Notes: generated from the letters alone by a model not told the origin. A stretch of DNA of 38,256 nt from Lachnospiraceae bacterium (GCA_015056885.1 SVFL01000025.1:1-38256); one strand, 5' to 3'. Positions 9,518-19,092 are shown, counted from the stretch's first letter. Made by a program: numbers and translations.

Positions 9518-11182
9518 TTAGCTTATTCTATTCAACTTATTTCCCTTGGCCTTCAATTCCTTTTTGTTTACATACATTCTGCTGTCTGCGATATTTATTG
9601 CATTCTCAATGGATTGTGGGGCCACAGTATCCGTTGATGCGCATCCTGCAGCAACCACAACTTCAAAGGGCAATTTTTTCGTTGCATTCAAATTCTCCAA
9701 ATATGCCGTAAACTCTATATATGCCTGTTGATACCTCTCTGCCGAGTCTGATGCTACCGAAATCAAAGCAAACTCATCTCCCCCAATTCGATAACATTTG
9801 CCTATGGATTCAAAATGTTCTCTTATGGCATCGGCCACAATCGTAAGCATTTCATCTCCCCAATTATGTCCCATGGTATCGTTGACGGTTTTCAAGTTAT
9901 TCACATCATAAATAGCCACAAATACTTTTGCATGAGGCTCTGCCTGCAACTTTTCAATTTCCTCCATAAAGGATGTTCTGTTTAAAAGCTCCGTTAATCC
10001 ATCCTGATAAGCAAGCTTCTCTAAGAGTTGTGCCTTTATTCCCTTCTGATAAGTAATGAGTATTTTCCAGATAATCTGAGCTGCCTCGCAACACATAAAT
10101 GCCAATGCTCCCAATCTGGTACAGAAGGTCGTATCCGTAACAGCTGCATATCGCCAAAGTACAATGTCTAATACCGCTCCTACACTAATACAAACAATTG
10201 CCCACATATGGAACCGGGTTTCTTTTCGATATCGAACAATGTTCCTGACAAGCAAAATTAACAAAACCACTATCCCAACCAAATAAGTACTATGCGTCAG
10301 GGTAACCGTCTGATGAAGATCCTTTATACCGCATATTGCCAAACTATAGGAAATTGCAAAATCCACTAAACAAAACAGACAGACGCCGAGCATTATCTTG
10401 GTATTTACAATGTATTCCTTATACATGGCATTAAAGAATAGCATCATCGGGATGACAAAAAGCATCATAAACAACTCTGCAATCATATGATATACATGTG
10501 CATTCTGCGATACAATCTGGGGATAATTGCAATCTGTAAGCATAAACATACCGATTCCAAAAGCAAACAAGCCAAAATACAGCATCTCCACACCGATAAT
10601 TTTCTGTTTCCACAGCGGAACAAATGCAACAATGAACAAAAGACCAATAAAGGTAATGATAATGCTGATAGCAAATCCGCCTACTTTGGAATTGGCATTA
10701 GACAGCACCATATCTGCTTCATTTCCCATGCTGATTTGTGTCAACTTACCACAACCGTCATTGTAAGGATTGTCCAGTTTCATGGTGAGTACTCTTCCAC
10801 TGTAATCTGCCTCAAGGGGAATGCTGACAAAGTCAGAACCCATAGTCAGTCCGAAAAAACTAGGGTTATAAAGCTGTGTCCGATAAATACACTCCTCATC
10901 CAGATACACCTCTACATTTGCAGACTTAATATTAAAATATAAAACATCCTCTTCGCGTACATCCGGCAGAACAGTATGAATAATATATTCCCCGCTGATA
11001 TCACTTAAATGCGCAGCTGAACCATCCGACTCCAACCACGCCTGTGAAAGATCCTGATAATCATTTCCGTTAATTTCCTGTAAATTCTCCCTGTCAGAAA
11101 CAGAAAGAACCACTGTCAAAACTGTGATTATAAATGTCACACAATATATTATAAATATTGCACGTATGCTTTTCTTCTCCAT
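9518..11182 (-). CDS. Membrane diguanylate cyclase (7TM-type sensor, GGDEF)
   Basis: This 554-aa protein has an N-terminal membrane helix (about 8-27), an extracytoplasmic beta-rich domain (30-165) like the ligand domain of 7TMR-DISM sensors, about seven membrane helices (165-375), and a GGDEF domain (390-550). The active motif RIGGDEF is intact at 466-471, and YQDGLTELLNR opens the domain. No RxxD inhibitory site precedes it. It should make c-di-GMP in response to an outside cue. The gene lies 38 nt after the CheY-like gene and 30 nt before the hydrolase gene, so it looks like part of the same transcript as the TIR and Rhs genes. Confidence 0.9.
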   Translation of the reverse strand: MEKKSIRAIFIIYCVTFIITVLTVVLSVSDRENLQEINGNDYQDLSQAWLESDGSAAHLSDISGEYIIHTVLPDVREEDVLYFNIKSANVEVYLDEECIYRTQLYNPSFFGLTMGSDFVSIPLEADYSGRVLTMKLDNPYNDGCGKLTQISMGNEADMVLSNANSKVGGFAISIIITFIGLLFIVAFVPLWKQKIIGVEMLYFGLFAFGIGMFMLTDCNYPQIVSQNAHVYHMIAELFMMLFVIPMMLFFNAMYKEYIVNTKIMLGVCLFCLVDFAISYSLAICGIKDLHQTVTLTHSTYLVGIVVLLILLVRNIVRYRKETRFHMWAIVCISVGAVLDIVLWRYAAVTDTTFCTRLGALAFMCCEAAQIIWKILITYQKGIKAQLLEKLAYQDGLTELLNRTSFMEEIEKLQAEPHAKVFVAIYDVNNLKTVNDTMGHNWGDEMLTIVADAIREHFESIGKCYRIGGDEFALISVASDSAERYQQAYIEFTAYLENLNATKKLPFEVVVAAGCASTDTVAPQSIENAINIADSRMYVNKKELKAKGNKLNRIS

Positions 11183-11220
11183 AGCTCACCCCACTCGGCA
11201 TGGAACGTTTACAGTTTTTG

Positions 11221-11583
11221 TTACTTGCGCATAACCTTTTCAATTGCTCCAAGAAGCACTTCCTGTTCAAAAGGTTTCACAATAAACTCTTCCGCACCAC
11301 AACTGATTGCCTCTGCAATCTTATCCTGCAATCCTATTGCAGAACAAATAATAATTCGAACCTCCGGGTCCAATACCTTGAGGCGCTTCAACGTATCTAT
11401 TCCGTTCATCTGAGGCATGGTAATATCTAAAATTACTACATCCGGCTTTACCTCCGGATACATTTTAATCGCTTCTATTCCATTTACCGCAAGACCTGCT
11501 ACAGAATGTCCGTTTGCCTCTAACATCCGCTGAATAGTCATCAGCATAAATTCTGCATCATCTACAATCAAAACACTAGCCAT
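11221..11583 (-). CDS. Stand-alone CheY-like response regulator
   Basis: This 120-aa protein is a single receiver domain with the full acidic pocket: Asp8-Asp9, phosphoacceptor Asp53 (VVILDITMP), Ser81 and Lys103 (IVKPF). There is no output domain, so it works by protein contact. It is the first gene of the array running into the diguanylate cyclase and Rhs genes. A TATAAT box lies at 11630-11635 with only a weak -35, and GGAGAGAGG precedes the ATG. No kinase gene is adjacent; the nearest in this window is the hybrid kinase at 35-38 kb. Confidence 0.9.
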   Translation of the reverse strand: MASVLIVDDAEFMLMTIQRMLEANGHSVAGLAVNGIEAIKMYPEVKPDVVILDITMPQMNGIDTLKRLKVLDPEVRIIICSAIGLQDKIAEAISCGAEEFIVKPFEQEVLLGAIEKVMRK

Positions 11584-11645
11584 AACCTCTCTCCATTTCT
11601 CAATATTTATTTACGGTATAATTATGTACATTATATCATATCAGC

Positions 11646-11738
11646 TTAGCCGCGTACATCTTTTTTCTTACCGAACAGCCACAAAAAAACAACCACTAAT
11701 CCAACCTTATCAAAAGTTAAATTAATGATTGTTTTCAT
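11646..11738 (-). CDS. Possible 30-aa membrane microprotein after the TRAP permease
   Basis: An ATG two bases beyond the TRAP permease stop opens a 30-codon frame. It has an amphipathic start (MKTIINLTFDK), a hydrophobic stretch (VGLVVVFLWLFG) and a basic end (KKKDVRG). An AAAGG stretch 7 nt before the ATG could serve as ribosome site, and the tight linkage suggests coupled translation. It may be a small accessory subunit of the transporter or a chance frame; no family is recognised. Its distal end overlaps the promoter region of the CheY-like gene. Confidence 0.35.
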   Translation of the reverse strand: MKTIINLTFDKVGLVVVFLWLFGKKKDVRG

Positions 11739-11740
11739 TG

Positions 11741-13684
11741 TTATGCCTTTACAGCAATCGCTTTTCTATTGGTAATAATCTGTGTAATTGTCATCACAAT
11801 AATCAACCCAAGACCAACTCCATCTGTTATAAGGCCCGGATAAATTAACATCAAACCGCCTGCAAGACTTAACAGTCTCTGATACCATGTCATGTGATTC
11901 AAAAAATATCCCTCCAGAGCAGCCGATACACCAAAAATACCAACCAATGAGGTGATACATATCTGAACAATCTCAAGAGGCGTGGTATCAATAAACAACA
12001 TTGCAGGATTCAGTGCAAATACATAGGGCACGATGAATGCACCAATTGCCAGCTTGGTTGCCGTGATAGCAGTCTTCATAGGGTTCGCCTGTGCAATGGC
12101 CGCACCTGCATATGCCGCCAACGCTACGGGCGGTGTCAAATCTGCCACGATACCGAAATAAAATACAAAGAAGTGCGCTGCCATAGTGGGCACGCCCATA
12201 CGAATCAGAATCGGTGCACAGGTAGCCGCCATGATGCAATAGTTTGCAGTGGTAGGCACACCCATTCCAAGAATAATACAACAAAGCATGGTCAGAACCA
12301 GCGCAATAATTACCTGATTTCCTGCCAGTGCAACAATGCCGTTGATAACCATATTGGCAAGTCCGGTCATGGTAATGGTACCTGCAATCATACCGGCAAC
12401 ACCACAAGCCGCAGCTACGGTAATCATACCCTGACCACCGGCAGCAAGAGCCTCCCAGATACGTGCAGGAGTGATACGATTCTCCTTATTAAAAAGACTT
12501 ACTACAATGGCTACAATAATTGCAATTGCTGCCGCATACTGAATAGAACGCTGACTGGTACCAACCAGATATACCAACAGAATCAAAGGAAGCAACAGAT
12601 ACGTCTGCTTCAACAAAGGCTTAATTCTAGGCAGTTCTTCTTTACTCAGACCACGCAGCCCTTCTTTCTTAGCCTCCAAATGAACAGTAATAAAAATACC
12701 TGCAAAATAAAGCACTGCCGGCAGAATCGCACGTACCACGATGTTACTGTAGGGAACACCCACATAATCTGCCATAAGGAACGCTGCCGCACCCATAATA
12801 GGGGGCATAATCTGTCCTCCTGTAGAAGCGGAAGCCTCTGCTGCTGCTGCAAACTCCGGTTTATATCCTGTTTTTTTCATCAGAGGAATGGTCACGGAAC
12901 CGGAACCTACGGTATTGGCTACGGATGAACCGGACACCATACCCTCCATGGCACTTGCAACTACTGCTACCTTGGCAGGTCCACCGGAGAATCCTCCTAC
13001 GAAAGCATTCGCAATATTGATAAAGAAATCTGCAATACCGGTACGCTCCAGGAACGCACCAAAGATAATAAACACTACAATAAACTTGGAACATACATTG
13101 ATAGGCGTAGACATAATGCCTTCCTTACTGTAGAACAGATAACGGACTGCATAATTCAGCTTACCACCCAGGGTAGGATTGGATAAGCCCCAAATCAACG
13201 CATACAGAATAAGACATCCTGCAACCACCAGAATCGGAATACCCACACTTCGACGACAAACCTCCGCCAGGGAGAGAATACCCACAATGCCAATTGCAAT
13301 CTGATACCACTCAAAACGGCTGCCCTGCTGAATAATCGTCATAGCATTTGCAGTGTAATACAAAAATGCACCGGTACCACAAATCATCAATACCACATCA
13401 TACCAGGGCATATAGTTGACTTTCTGGTGTCCCTTTCTCGCCGGGAATACCAAATATCCGATAAAAATAATAAATGCTACAAAGGAAGTCAGACGAATTT
13501 CCTCAAGCCAGCTGGTAAATAATGTTACGTAAATACAAAACAATGAAAAGATTGCCAGAATCGCAGTTACCACCATCTTGGGCTTGCCTTCCCAAATACG
13601 GGTGTTAGACTCTCTGTCATATTTTTTCATCACGGCATCTAAGTCCATGGTCTCTTCCACTTCAACTTTTTTATTCTCTGCCAA
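11741..13684 (-). CDS. TRAP transporter fused permease (TAXI type)
   Basis: This 647-aa integral membrane protein has more than a dozen hydrophobic helices. It fuses the small DctQ-like part (first ~190 residues) with the large DctM-like part, the layout used with TAXI-family binding proteins. Conserved DctM features are visible: GFSGGPAKVAVVASAMEGMVSGS, SASTGGQIMPPIMGAAAF and MGVPTTANYC. It should drive ion-coupled uptake of an organic acid or similar solute. The only plausible start is TTG, placed 9 nt after a perfect AGGAGG. Its binding protein is encoded just upstream, separated by a terminator-like hairpin that probably lowers permease expression relative to the binding protein. Confidence 0.93.
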   Translation of the reverse strand: MAENKKVEVEETMDLDAVMKKYDRESNTRIWEGKPKMVVTAILAIFSLFCIYVTLFTSWLEEIRLTSFVAFIIFIGYLVFPARKGHQKVNYMPWYDVVLMICGTGAFLYYTANAMTIIQQGSRFEWYQIAIGIVGILSLAEVCRRSVGIPILVVAGCLILYALIWGLSNPTLGGKLNYAVRYLFYSKEGIMSTPINVCSKFIVVFIIFGAFLERTGIADFFINIANAFVGGFSGGPAKVAVVASAMEGMVSGSSVANTVGSGSVTIPLMKKTGYKPEFAAAAEASASTGGQIMPPIMGAAAFLMADYVGVPYSNIVVRAILPAVLYFAGIFITVHLEAKKEGLRGLSKEELPRIKPLLKQTYLLLPLILLVYLVGTSQRSIQYAAAIAIIVAIVVSLFNKENRITPARIWEALAAGGQGMITVAAACGVAGMIAGTITMTGLANMVINGIVALAGNQVIIALVLTMLCCIILGMGVPTTANYCIMAATCAPILIRMGVPTMAAHFFVFYFGIVADLTPPVALAAYAGAAIAQANPMKTAITATKLAIGAFIVPYVFALNPAMLFIDTTPLEIVQICITSLVGIFGVSAALEGYFLNHMTWYQRLLSLAGGLMLIYPGLITDGVGLGLIIVMTITQIITNRKAIAVKA

Positions 13685-13717
13685 ATATATATACCTCCTG
13701 TAAGATTAATATCGCGT

Positions 13718-13754
13718 AAAGGGGCTACGGCGAAAACCCGTCGCAGCCCCTTTT
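13718..13754 (-). terminator. Hairpin between TAXI binding protein and permease
   Basis: On the minus strand AAAAGGGGCTGCGACGG pairs with CCGTAGCCCCTTT, with a small bulge and a short loop. It lies between the binding-protein stop and the permease ribosome site. It probably acts as a partial terminator or an mRNA stabiliser, giving more binding protein than permease. Confidence 0.65.
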
Positions 13755-13803
13755 GCTTAACAACAAATCGTCTATATATAAGACTTTTGCCGCTTATAAA
13801 TTC

Positions 13804-14766
13804 TTAGTTAACAGCTACTTCCACACCCTTTTCAGCAAAATACTTTGCTGCGCCTGCATGGAAAGGAACAGTCATACCACTTGTAGCATTCTCAATACTA
13901 AGCTCAGCACCCTTTGCATTCTCAGCAGAGATTGCATCAATGTTATCAAAAATAGCAGCAGTTAAATTGTAAACAGTCTCCTCGGAAGCATCTGCGCTTA
14001 CAATCAAAGTAGCCTTTACAGTTACAGTCTGAACATCTGCATCCTGACCGGTATAAGTACCTGCAGGAATGGTGTGTACAGTGTAGAAAGGACAAGAAGC
14101 CATAAGGCTGTCAGCAATCTCACCATCGATGGGAACCAGATATGCATCATTGGTGGTGCAAAGCTCGGTAATAGCAGGAGTAGGTGCGCCTGCTACGATG
14201 AATGCCGCATCAATCTTGCCATCCTTAAGTGCATCTGCACTGTCTGCGAAAGACTGATACTGAGCATTGATATCCGCTTCCGTCAGACCTGCTGCTGTAA
14301 GCACATCAACTGCATTGAAGTAAACACCGGAACCGGGTGCACCGATAGATACGGTCTTACCTGCCAAATCAGCAACACTCTTAATCTCGGGATCCATGGT
14401 TACAAGCTGAATTGCCTCTGCATACAGACCTGCAACTACACGGAAGGAATCAGTAGCACCTTCTGTCTCGAAGGAACGGGTACCCTCCCATGCGTAAGCC
14501 ATAACATCAGACTGTACAGTACCCAGCTGATAGTCACCGGCTGCAATACCCTGAATATTAGCCTTGGAACCGTCGGTAGAAACTACTACTACTTCAGTAC
14601 CTGCCTTATTCTTAATGTACTGACCAAGCACACCGCCATAACCATAGTAGGTGCCTGAAGTTCCGCCGGTACCCATAGTCATCTTCGCTGCGGAAGCACC
14701 ACCTCCACAAGCTACCAATGAGAGTGCCAATGCCATCATCAGCACAACAGAAACGATTTTTTTCAT
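13804..14766 (-). CDS. TAXI-family TRAP transporter solute-binding lipoprotein
   Basis: This 320-aa protein begins with a lipoprotein signal: MKK, a hydrophobic core, and the lipobox LVAC with Cys20. The family's opening GTGGTSGTYYGYGGVLGQYI follows, and later VSIGAPGSGVYFNAVDVLTAAGL. It should be anchored outside the membrane and pass substrate to the fused permease downstream. The ligand cannot be told from sequence. An upstream extension of the frame is rejected because the ATG at 14766 has a strong AAGGAGG site and a promoter sits just ahead of it. Confidence 0.93.
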   Translation of the reverse strand: MKKIVSVVLMMALALSLVACGGGASAAKMTMGTGGTSGTYYGYGGVLGQYIKNKAGTEVVVVSTDGSKANIQGIAAGDYQLGTVQSDVMAYAWEGTRSFETEGATDSFRVVAGLYAEAIQLVTMDPEIKSVADLAGKTVSIGAPGSGVYFNAVDVLTAAGLTEADINAQYQSFADSADALKDGKIDAAFIVAGAPTPAITELCTTNDAYLVPIDGEIADSLMASCPFYTVHTIPAGTYTGQDADVQTVTVKATLIVSADASEETVYNLTAAIFDNIDAISAENAKGAELSIENATSGMTVPFHAGAAKYFAEKGVEVAVN

Positions 14767-14812
14767 GTTAAATATCCTCCTTAAGTATAGTACAAAAAAC
14801 GTATCACTAATA

Positions 14813-14841
14813 AATATACAATTTCTTTTGTATTTTTTCAA
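14813..14841 (-). promoter_or_regulatory. Promoter of the TAXI TRAP operon
   Basis: On the minus strand TTGAAA (14836-14841), a 17-nt spacer and TATATT (14813-14818) form a good housekeeping-type promoter. It lies about 45 nt upstream of the binding-protein start codon. Confidence 0.65.
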
Positions 14842-14882
14842 GAACAAAGTTGTGTTTTATTAGCTATTTTAGGCATTTTTTC

Positions 14883-16737
14883 CTATTTAAGAGATTTATG
14901 CCTGTTTTTCTCCGCATACATCTTCTTATCAGCCACACCTAAATAGTCATTTAATTGCTTATCTTCCGTACAATCAGTCAGCACAAAGCCCATACTTACC
15001 TCAATTTCAGCCTTTAAGAAATCCTTTTCCCAAAAACCTTTTAGCTCCTTTACGGACTCTTTCGTAGCCCTTGGCCAAAACACAATAAATTCATCCCCGC
15101 CGAAGCGAAATACATAACCATCTTTCGGACATCTCGCTCTAAGTATCCGTGCAATCGTTTTGAGCACCATGTCACCATACTCATGTCCTTTTGTGTCATT
15201 GACCTCCTTAAAATGATCCGCATCCAGAAACATAAGAGCACAATCCTCGCCCTTGTCTTTATGTTTCTGATATTCCGGCTGTATCAAATTGGAATATGCC
15301 ATTCGATTGTAAACACCGGTCAACGGGTCTCTGTTATAGGTATCCAGCAGTTTCCGATTCATCCACTCAAGCTGTTTGCGCTTATAAAGGCGCTCCATAC
15401 TTCGCACTATAGTACTGTGGATATCATAAAAATATGGATTGTCATACAAAAAACGTCCGTTTTTCACCACAGAGTAACCAACCGTCTGCTCCCTAAAATG
15501 AATGGGCGTAAACATATAGGAACTTTGAGAACCGGTCTGCTCCAGATAATCGTCCAGTTCCTGAACAGTTTGCAACGCAAGACGCTCTCCCTTCTCCTCG
15601 GAATAGACCACAATCAAATCCTCTCTGTCATACCCCTTTGTCGGAAATTTGGTATCCATATCAGCAGTGAATACTTTCCTGTCCAGCACAATGCTATATC
15701 CGCTGCAATCCAACTCTGCAAAAAAAAACCGATACAAAACGCAGCATCTCCTTATATTCCAGACACTTGGACAAATCACCCTCCAGCACCACCAGGCGTT
15801 CGTCATCCGCCTGCTTTTTCACTCCGTACACAATCTGATTCTTGGTATATTCACGATAATCCACACTGCCTCGGTTCTCACAACCACAGCTCTCGGAAAA
15901 CAGACATTCCGCCGTCACGTAATTGTATGTGGGCACCTCTTTACCATCCCAGATATCTGCAAGCACTTCAAAACACTTACCGCCGATTTTCTCTCTGTCA
16001 TACCCTACGGTGCTAGTCTGTGGTTTAAAAAATGCCGCCTTATCCAGATTATCAAAACCTGTCACCGCAAAATCCCCGGGAACCTGAAGTTCTGCCTTAG
16101 CAGCAGTAGCACATAGTCCTGCAGCAATATTATCATTAGCGCATACAAACACATCCGGGAAATCCGCCCCGGACTCCAACATCTCAGTCATATATCTCAC
16201 GCCGGTTTCATAATCATAATCACCATACCAGCAGGGATTGTCAGCTTCTTTAAGCCCCAATCGGAACAGGCTTGTTTTGTAAGCATTCGTTCGCACCGAA
16301 TTCTCGTAATTATCCACAGGTCCGCCGGCAAAAATAAATTTGCGATAACCATGATCATGATACAAGTGCTCCATAATATCAATAATGGGCTGCTTATTAT
16401 CAATGCTGGCATAATAAAATCCCTCGATATTGTAGCCAATGCTAACCACGGGCACACCACTGGAGCGAAGCAGTTTTATCACATAATCAAACTGCTCCCT
16501 GTCTACAATGTTACTGCAATCCAATACAATACCGTCAAACTTGCTCAAATCAGGTAAATTATAGATATTGTACTCTCCTTTATTGTGCAACTCATCTTTG
16601 CTCCAATTTCCGTAGCTGTTATACTGATACAAAGCTACATCGCGTCCCTGCTCATGAATCTTATCCATGATGCCCTGAACCCAAGCATATGTAATTAATC
16701 TTTTCCATCCGTCTGAAATCAAAGCAATCTTCTTCAT
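14883..16737 (-). pseudogene. Cytoplasmic sugar-sensor/GGDEF protein, frameshifted
   Basis: Two frames form one protein of about 617 residues. The first (ATG 16737 to stop 15694) is a LacI/XylR-type periplasmic-binding fold without helix-turn-helix or signal peptide: KKIALISDGWKR, FDGIVLDCSN, VFVCANDNIAAGL, VTGFDNLDKA. The second frame (from about 15727 to 14883) continues through a linker domain to GGDEF (DPLTGVYNRMAY, FRFGGDEFIVFW). They meet at nine T's on the coding strand (15720-15728); removing one T restores one reading frame (VSVFFAELDC). The intact protein would couple a sugar-like ligand to c-di-GMP synthesis in the cytoplasm. The break may be a sequencing slip, a phase-variable tract, transcriptional slippage or true decay. 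The downstream ATG at 15806 lies in the wrong frame and is unlikely to be used. Confidence 0.8.
15720..15728 (-). repeat. Nine-base T homopolymer at the frameshift
   Basis: The coding strand has GG, nine T's, then GC. Eight T's would fuse the sensor and GGDEF frames. The tract lies within coding sequence, far from either end of the gene. Confidence 0.85.
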
Positions 16738-16913
16738 AGCCCACGACCTTATCACCAAATCAAATATGTTGTACCATAATTCCGCTATGCTTCATCATGT
16801 TTCGCTCATATTCGCCAAATGTCTGTTTTGCATCCACTTAGCTCATTATACCAAATATATTATACAATATCTCTTGAAAACTAGCAACTTTCTGCATTAT
16901 TTTTATCCATAAT

Positions 16914-16942
16914 TTGACAATCAAACAATTATGTACTATTAT
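16914..16942 (+). promoter_or_regulatory. Promoter of the zinc-ribbon/MATE operon
   Basis: TTGACA (16914-16919), a 17-nt spacer and TATTAT (16937-16942) give a near-consensus promoter. It lies 34 nt before the start codon, which has AGGAGGA at 16964-16970. The opposite gene has a TATAAT at 16845-16850 without a clear -35. Confidence 0.75.
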
Positions 16943-16976
16943 ATTTACTGATAATAAAGACTTAGGAGGAAAAAAT

Positions 16977-17519
16977 ATGAATTGCAGTAATTGTGGAAAT
17001 CAACTCGAAGAAGGAATTACTTCTTGTACTTTCTGCGGACAGCCTGTAAATGAGGAACCTGTTATTCAGCCTGCCCCGGCAGCTGTTACTCCCCCCAAAA
17101 AAGAGAATATGGTAACCGGTATAGTCGGTGCTCTTCTCGGCGCGGCTCTCGGTGCGATAGTAATCATTCTTTTGGGACAGATGGGCTTTATCGCATCTAT
17201 TTCGGGATGGATTCTGGCAGTTTGTACATTTAAAGGCTATGAATTGTTTGGTCGCAGACTCAGTTTCAAAGGGGTTGTTATCTGCCTAGTTTTAATTGTT
17301 GTAACACCTTATTTTGCTGATAGATTAAACATAGCAATTATGCTGTGTAAAGAAATTGGTGATAATAGTGTGTCTGTTGGTGAAGTTTATGCAGCAATCC
17401 CGGATTTAATCAAAGAAGGCTTTATCCTACAAAGCGAATACATCAAATCCCTTTTGATGCTGTATGTATTCGCTGCATTAGGTGCATTCGGTACGGTACG
17501 TGACCTGTTCCGGAAATAA
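16977..17519 (+). CDS. Zinc-ribbon membrane protein
   Basis: This 180-aa protein opens with a zinc ribbon, CSNCGNQLEEGITSCTFCG (two CxxC knuckles, residues 3-21), then a Pro-rich linker, two helices near 47-85, one near 96-113 and one at the end (about 160-175). It is probably an inner-membrane protein with the ribbon in the cytoplasm. No specific function is recognised; such proteins are common in Clostridia. The start at 16977 was chosen over an upstream ATG because of the AGGAGGA site 6 nt ahead. It ends 10 nt before the MATE gene, so the two are co-transcribed. Confidence 0.8.
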   Translation: MNCSNCGNQLEEGITSCTFCGQPVNEEPVIQPAPAAVTPPKKENMVTGIVGALLGAALGAIVIILLGQMGFIASISGWILAVCTFKGYELFGRRLSFKGVVICLVLIVVTPYFADRLNIAIMLCKEIGDNSVSVGEVYAAIPDLIKEGFILQSEYIKSLLMLYVFAALGAFGTVRDLFRK

Positions 17520-17529
17520 GAGGTTACCC

Positions 17530-18876
17530 ATGTATCAGAATAAAGACGTTTTTCAAGGCTTATCTGTCCCTAAGGCGGTAGCTAAATTTGCCATTCCTAC
17601 CATACTCAGTCAGCTGGTAACCCTGCTGTACAATCTGGCCGACACCTTTTTTGTAGGACATACCAATGACCCATCTCAGGTGGCTGCGCTGACACTAAGT
17701 TTTCCCATATTTATGACTTTAACAATGGTGGGAAATCTGTTCGGCATCGGCGCCAACAGCTTTATCTCCCGTTCTTTGGGACAGGGCGACAAGAAACGAG
17801 CTTCAAAAGCTTCTACCTTTGCTTTTTACGGAGCCTTCGCAGGAGTTCTGGTCATTATTGCTGTTTTGGCAATCTTTATGAAGCCTATTTTGACCACCAT
17901 CGGTGCCGTTACACCAGAGACTTATCAGGCAACCAAAGAATACTTAAGCTGGACCGTACTCTATGGCGGTATTCCCACAGTTGCTGCACTGATGTCCGGA
18001 CATTTAATCCGCTCCGAAGGCAATACCAAGCAGGCCAGCATCGGCATGGCACTGGGCGGTATTTTGAATATTGTACTGGACTATATATTCGTGTCCCTGA
18101 TGAGCATGGGGGCTGAAGGTGCTGCCATTGCAACCTTCCTTTCCAACATCTGCGCCTTCCTGTACCTGTTACAGGTAATATTGAGGACAAAGGGAACAGT
18201 TATCGTATTAAACCCTGCCAAGCTTCGCTTCGAAGCTCAGATTGCCAAGCAAGTGATTTTGGTAGGAATTCCTGCTGCTGCCATTATCGTACTGGGAAGC
18301 AGCGCCAACATCGTACTCACACATTTTATGTCCGAATACGGTGATATATCCATCGCCGCCTTTGGCATTGTTCAGAAAATCGGTACTATTGCAATCCAGA
18401 TAACCGTAGGTCTGACGCAGGGTATCATGCCACTTTTAGGCTATTGCTATGGTGCTAATGATATGAAGCGACTGAAGGAAATCAACCGATTCTCCTTCCT
18501 GCTTCTGGGTTGTTACGCTACACTCTGCGTTGTGATTGTTGAAATTTTTGCGCAGCCTCTGGTTCGAATCTTTATTAATGAAGCCACAACTGTAGAAAAA
18601 GCTGTAGAATTCGTGCGCATCTGGTTTTTCTGTGCACCGGGCATGTGCTTCACCAACCTTTTCGGAAGTATCTTTCAGGCAATGGGCAAATGGCTTCACT
18701 CACTGGTGCTTTCCATTGTCCGCCAGGCGGGAGTTCTGTTTCCCATGCTGGTGATTATGAACACTTATGTGGGTGAAATGGGACTGGTGTGCGCCCAGCC
18801 GGTTGCTGATACGGTAGCACTGGTATTTGGAATTGTGTTATATGCGACTCTTATGAAAAAACATAAAATCGCGTGA
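17530..18876 (+). CDS. MATE-family multidrug/metabolite exporter
   Basis: This 448-aa protein has about twelve membrane helices in two homologous halves. MATE hallmarks are seen at the start (AIPTILSQLVTLLYNLADTFFVGH), the loop GIGANSFISRSLGQGDKKRA, and the second-half counterpart ALVRQ/QGIMPLLGYCYGANDMKRL. It exports cationic compounds using an ion gradient; the substrate is unknown. The start at 17530 follows an AGAGG site and avoids a long overlap with the zinc-ribbon gene. A hairpin terminator follows at 18938. Confidence 0.92.
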   Translation: MYQNKDVFQGLSVPKAVAKFAIPTILSQLVTLLYNLADTFFVGHTNDPSQVAALTLSFPIFMTLTMVGNLFGIGANSFISRSLGQGDKKRASKASTFAFYGAFAGVLVIIAVLAIFMKPILTTIGAVTPETYQATKEYLSWTVLYGGIPTVAALMSGHLIRSEGNTKQASIGMALGGILNIVLDYIFVSLMSMGAEGAAIATFLSNICAFLYLLQVILRTKGTVIVLNPAKLRFEAQIAKQVILVGIPAAAIIVLGSSANIVLTHFMSEYGDISIAAFGIVQKIGTIAIQITVGLTQGIMPLLGYCYGANDMKRLKEINRFSFLLLGCYATLCVVIVEIFAQPLVRIFINEATTVEKAVEFVRIWFFCAPGMCFTNLFGSIFQAMGKWLHSLVLSIVRQAGVLFPMLVIMNTYVGEMGLVCAQPVADTVALVFGIVLYATLMKKHKIA

Positions 18877-18937
18877 CGTACCTTACATTTTACAATTTGG
18901 GACAAAAAAACATAAACTTCTTTTATCAGATACTAAG

Positions 18938-18967
18938 ACGGGAGCGCCGACAATCCGGCACTCCCGT
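18938..18967. terminator. Shared terminator between convergent genes
   Basis: A 12-bp stem (ACGGGAGCGCCG against CGGCACTCCCGT, one mismatch) with a 6-nt loop is followed by TTTT on the plus strand. It ends the MATE transcript and may also stop the converging polyamine operon. The remaining 18968-19092 holds nothing recognisable. Confidence 0.75.
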
Positions 18968-19092
18968 TTTGATATGGGTCATGTTCAGAACTTCATGTAA
19001 CCCATTGCGTCTTTCCAGCCCACTTGGGCATATACAGCAGTTAATATGAAGCAAACCATGTCAAACATTTGGGTTCGCACCAAAACTACATA

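Noticed and set aside
12173..12928. 251-residue plus-strand frame rich in Asn, Cys, His and Arg
   Set aside because: Antisense shadow of the TRAP permease; biased composition typical of a shadow frame.
14767..14847. Longer N-terminus for the TAXI binding protein
   Set aside because: The internal ATG has AAGGAGG and starts a proper lipoprotein signal; the promoter -10 lies within the extension.
14883..15806. Separate 307-residue GGDEF gene starting at 15806
   Set aside because: The first 25 codons are out of frame with the sensor gene and look non-coding; the GGDEF part joins the sensor frame at the T9 tract.
15183..16016. Long plus-strand frame opposite the sensor/GGDEF gene
   Set aside because: Antisense shadow of a real gene; no ribosome site or recognisable protein features.
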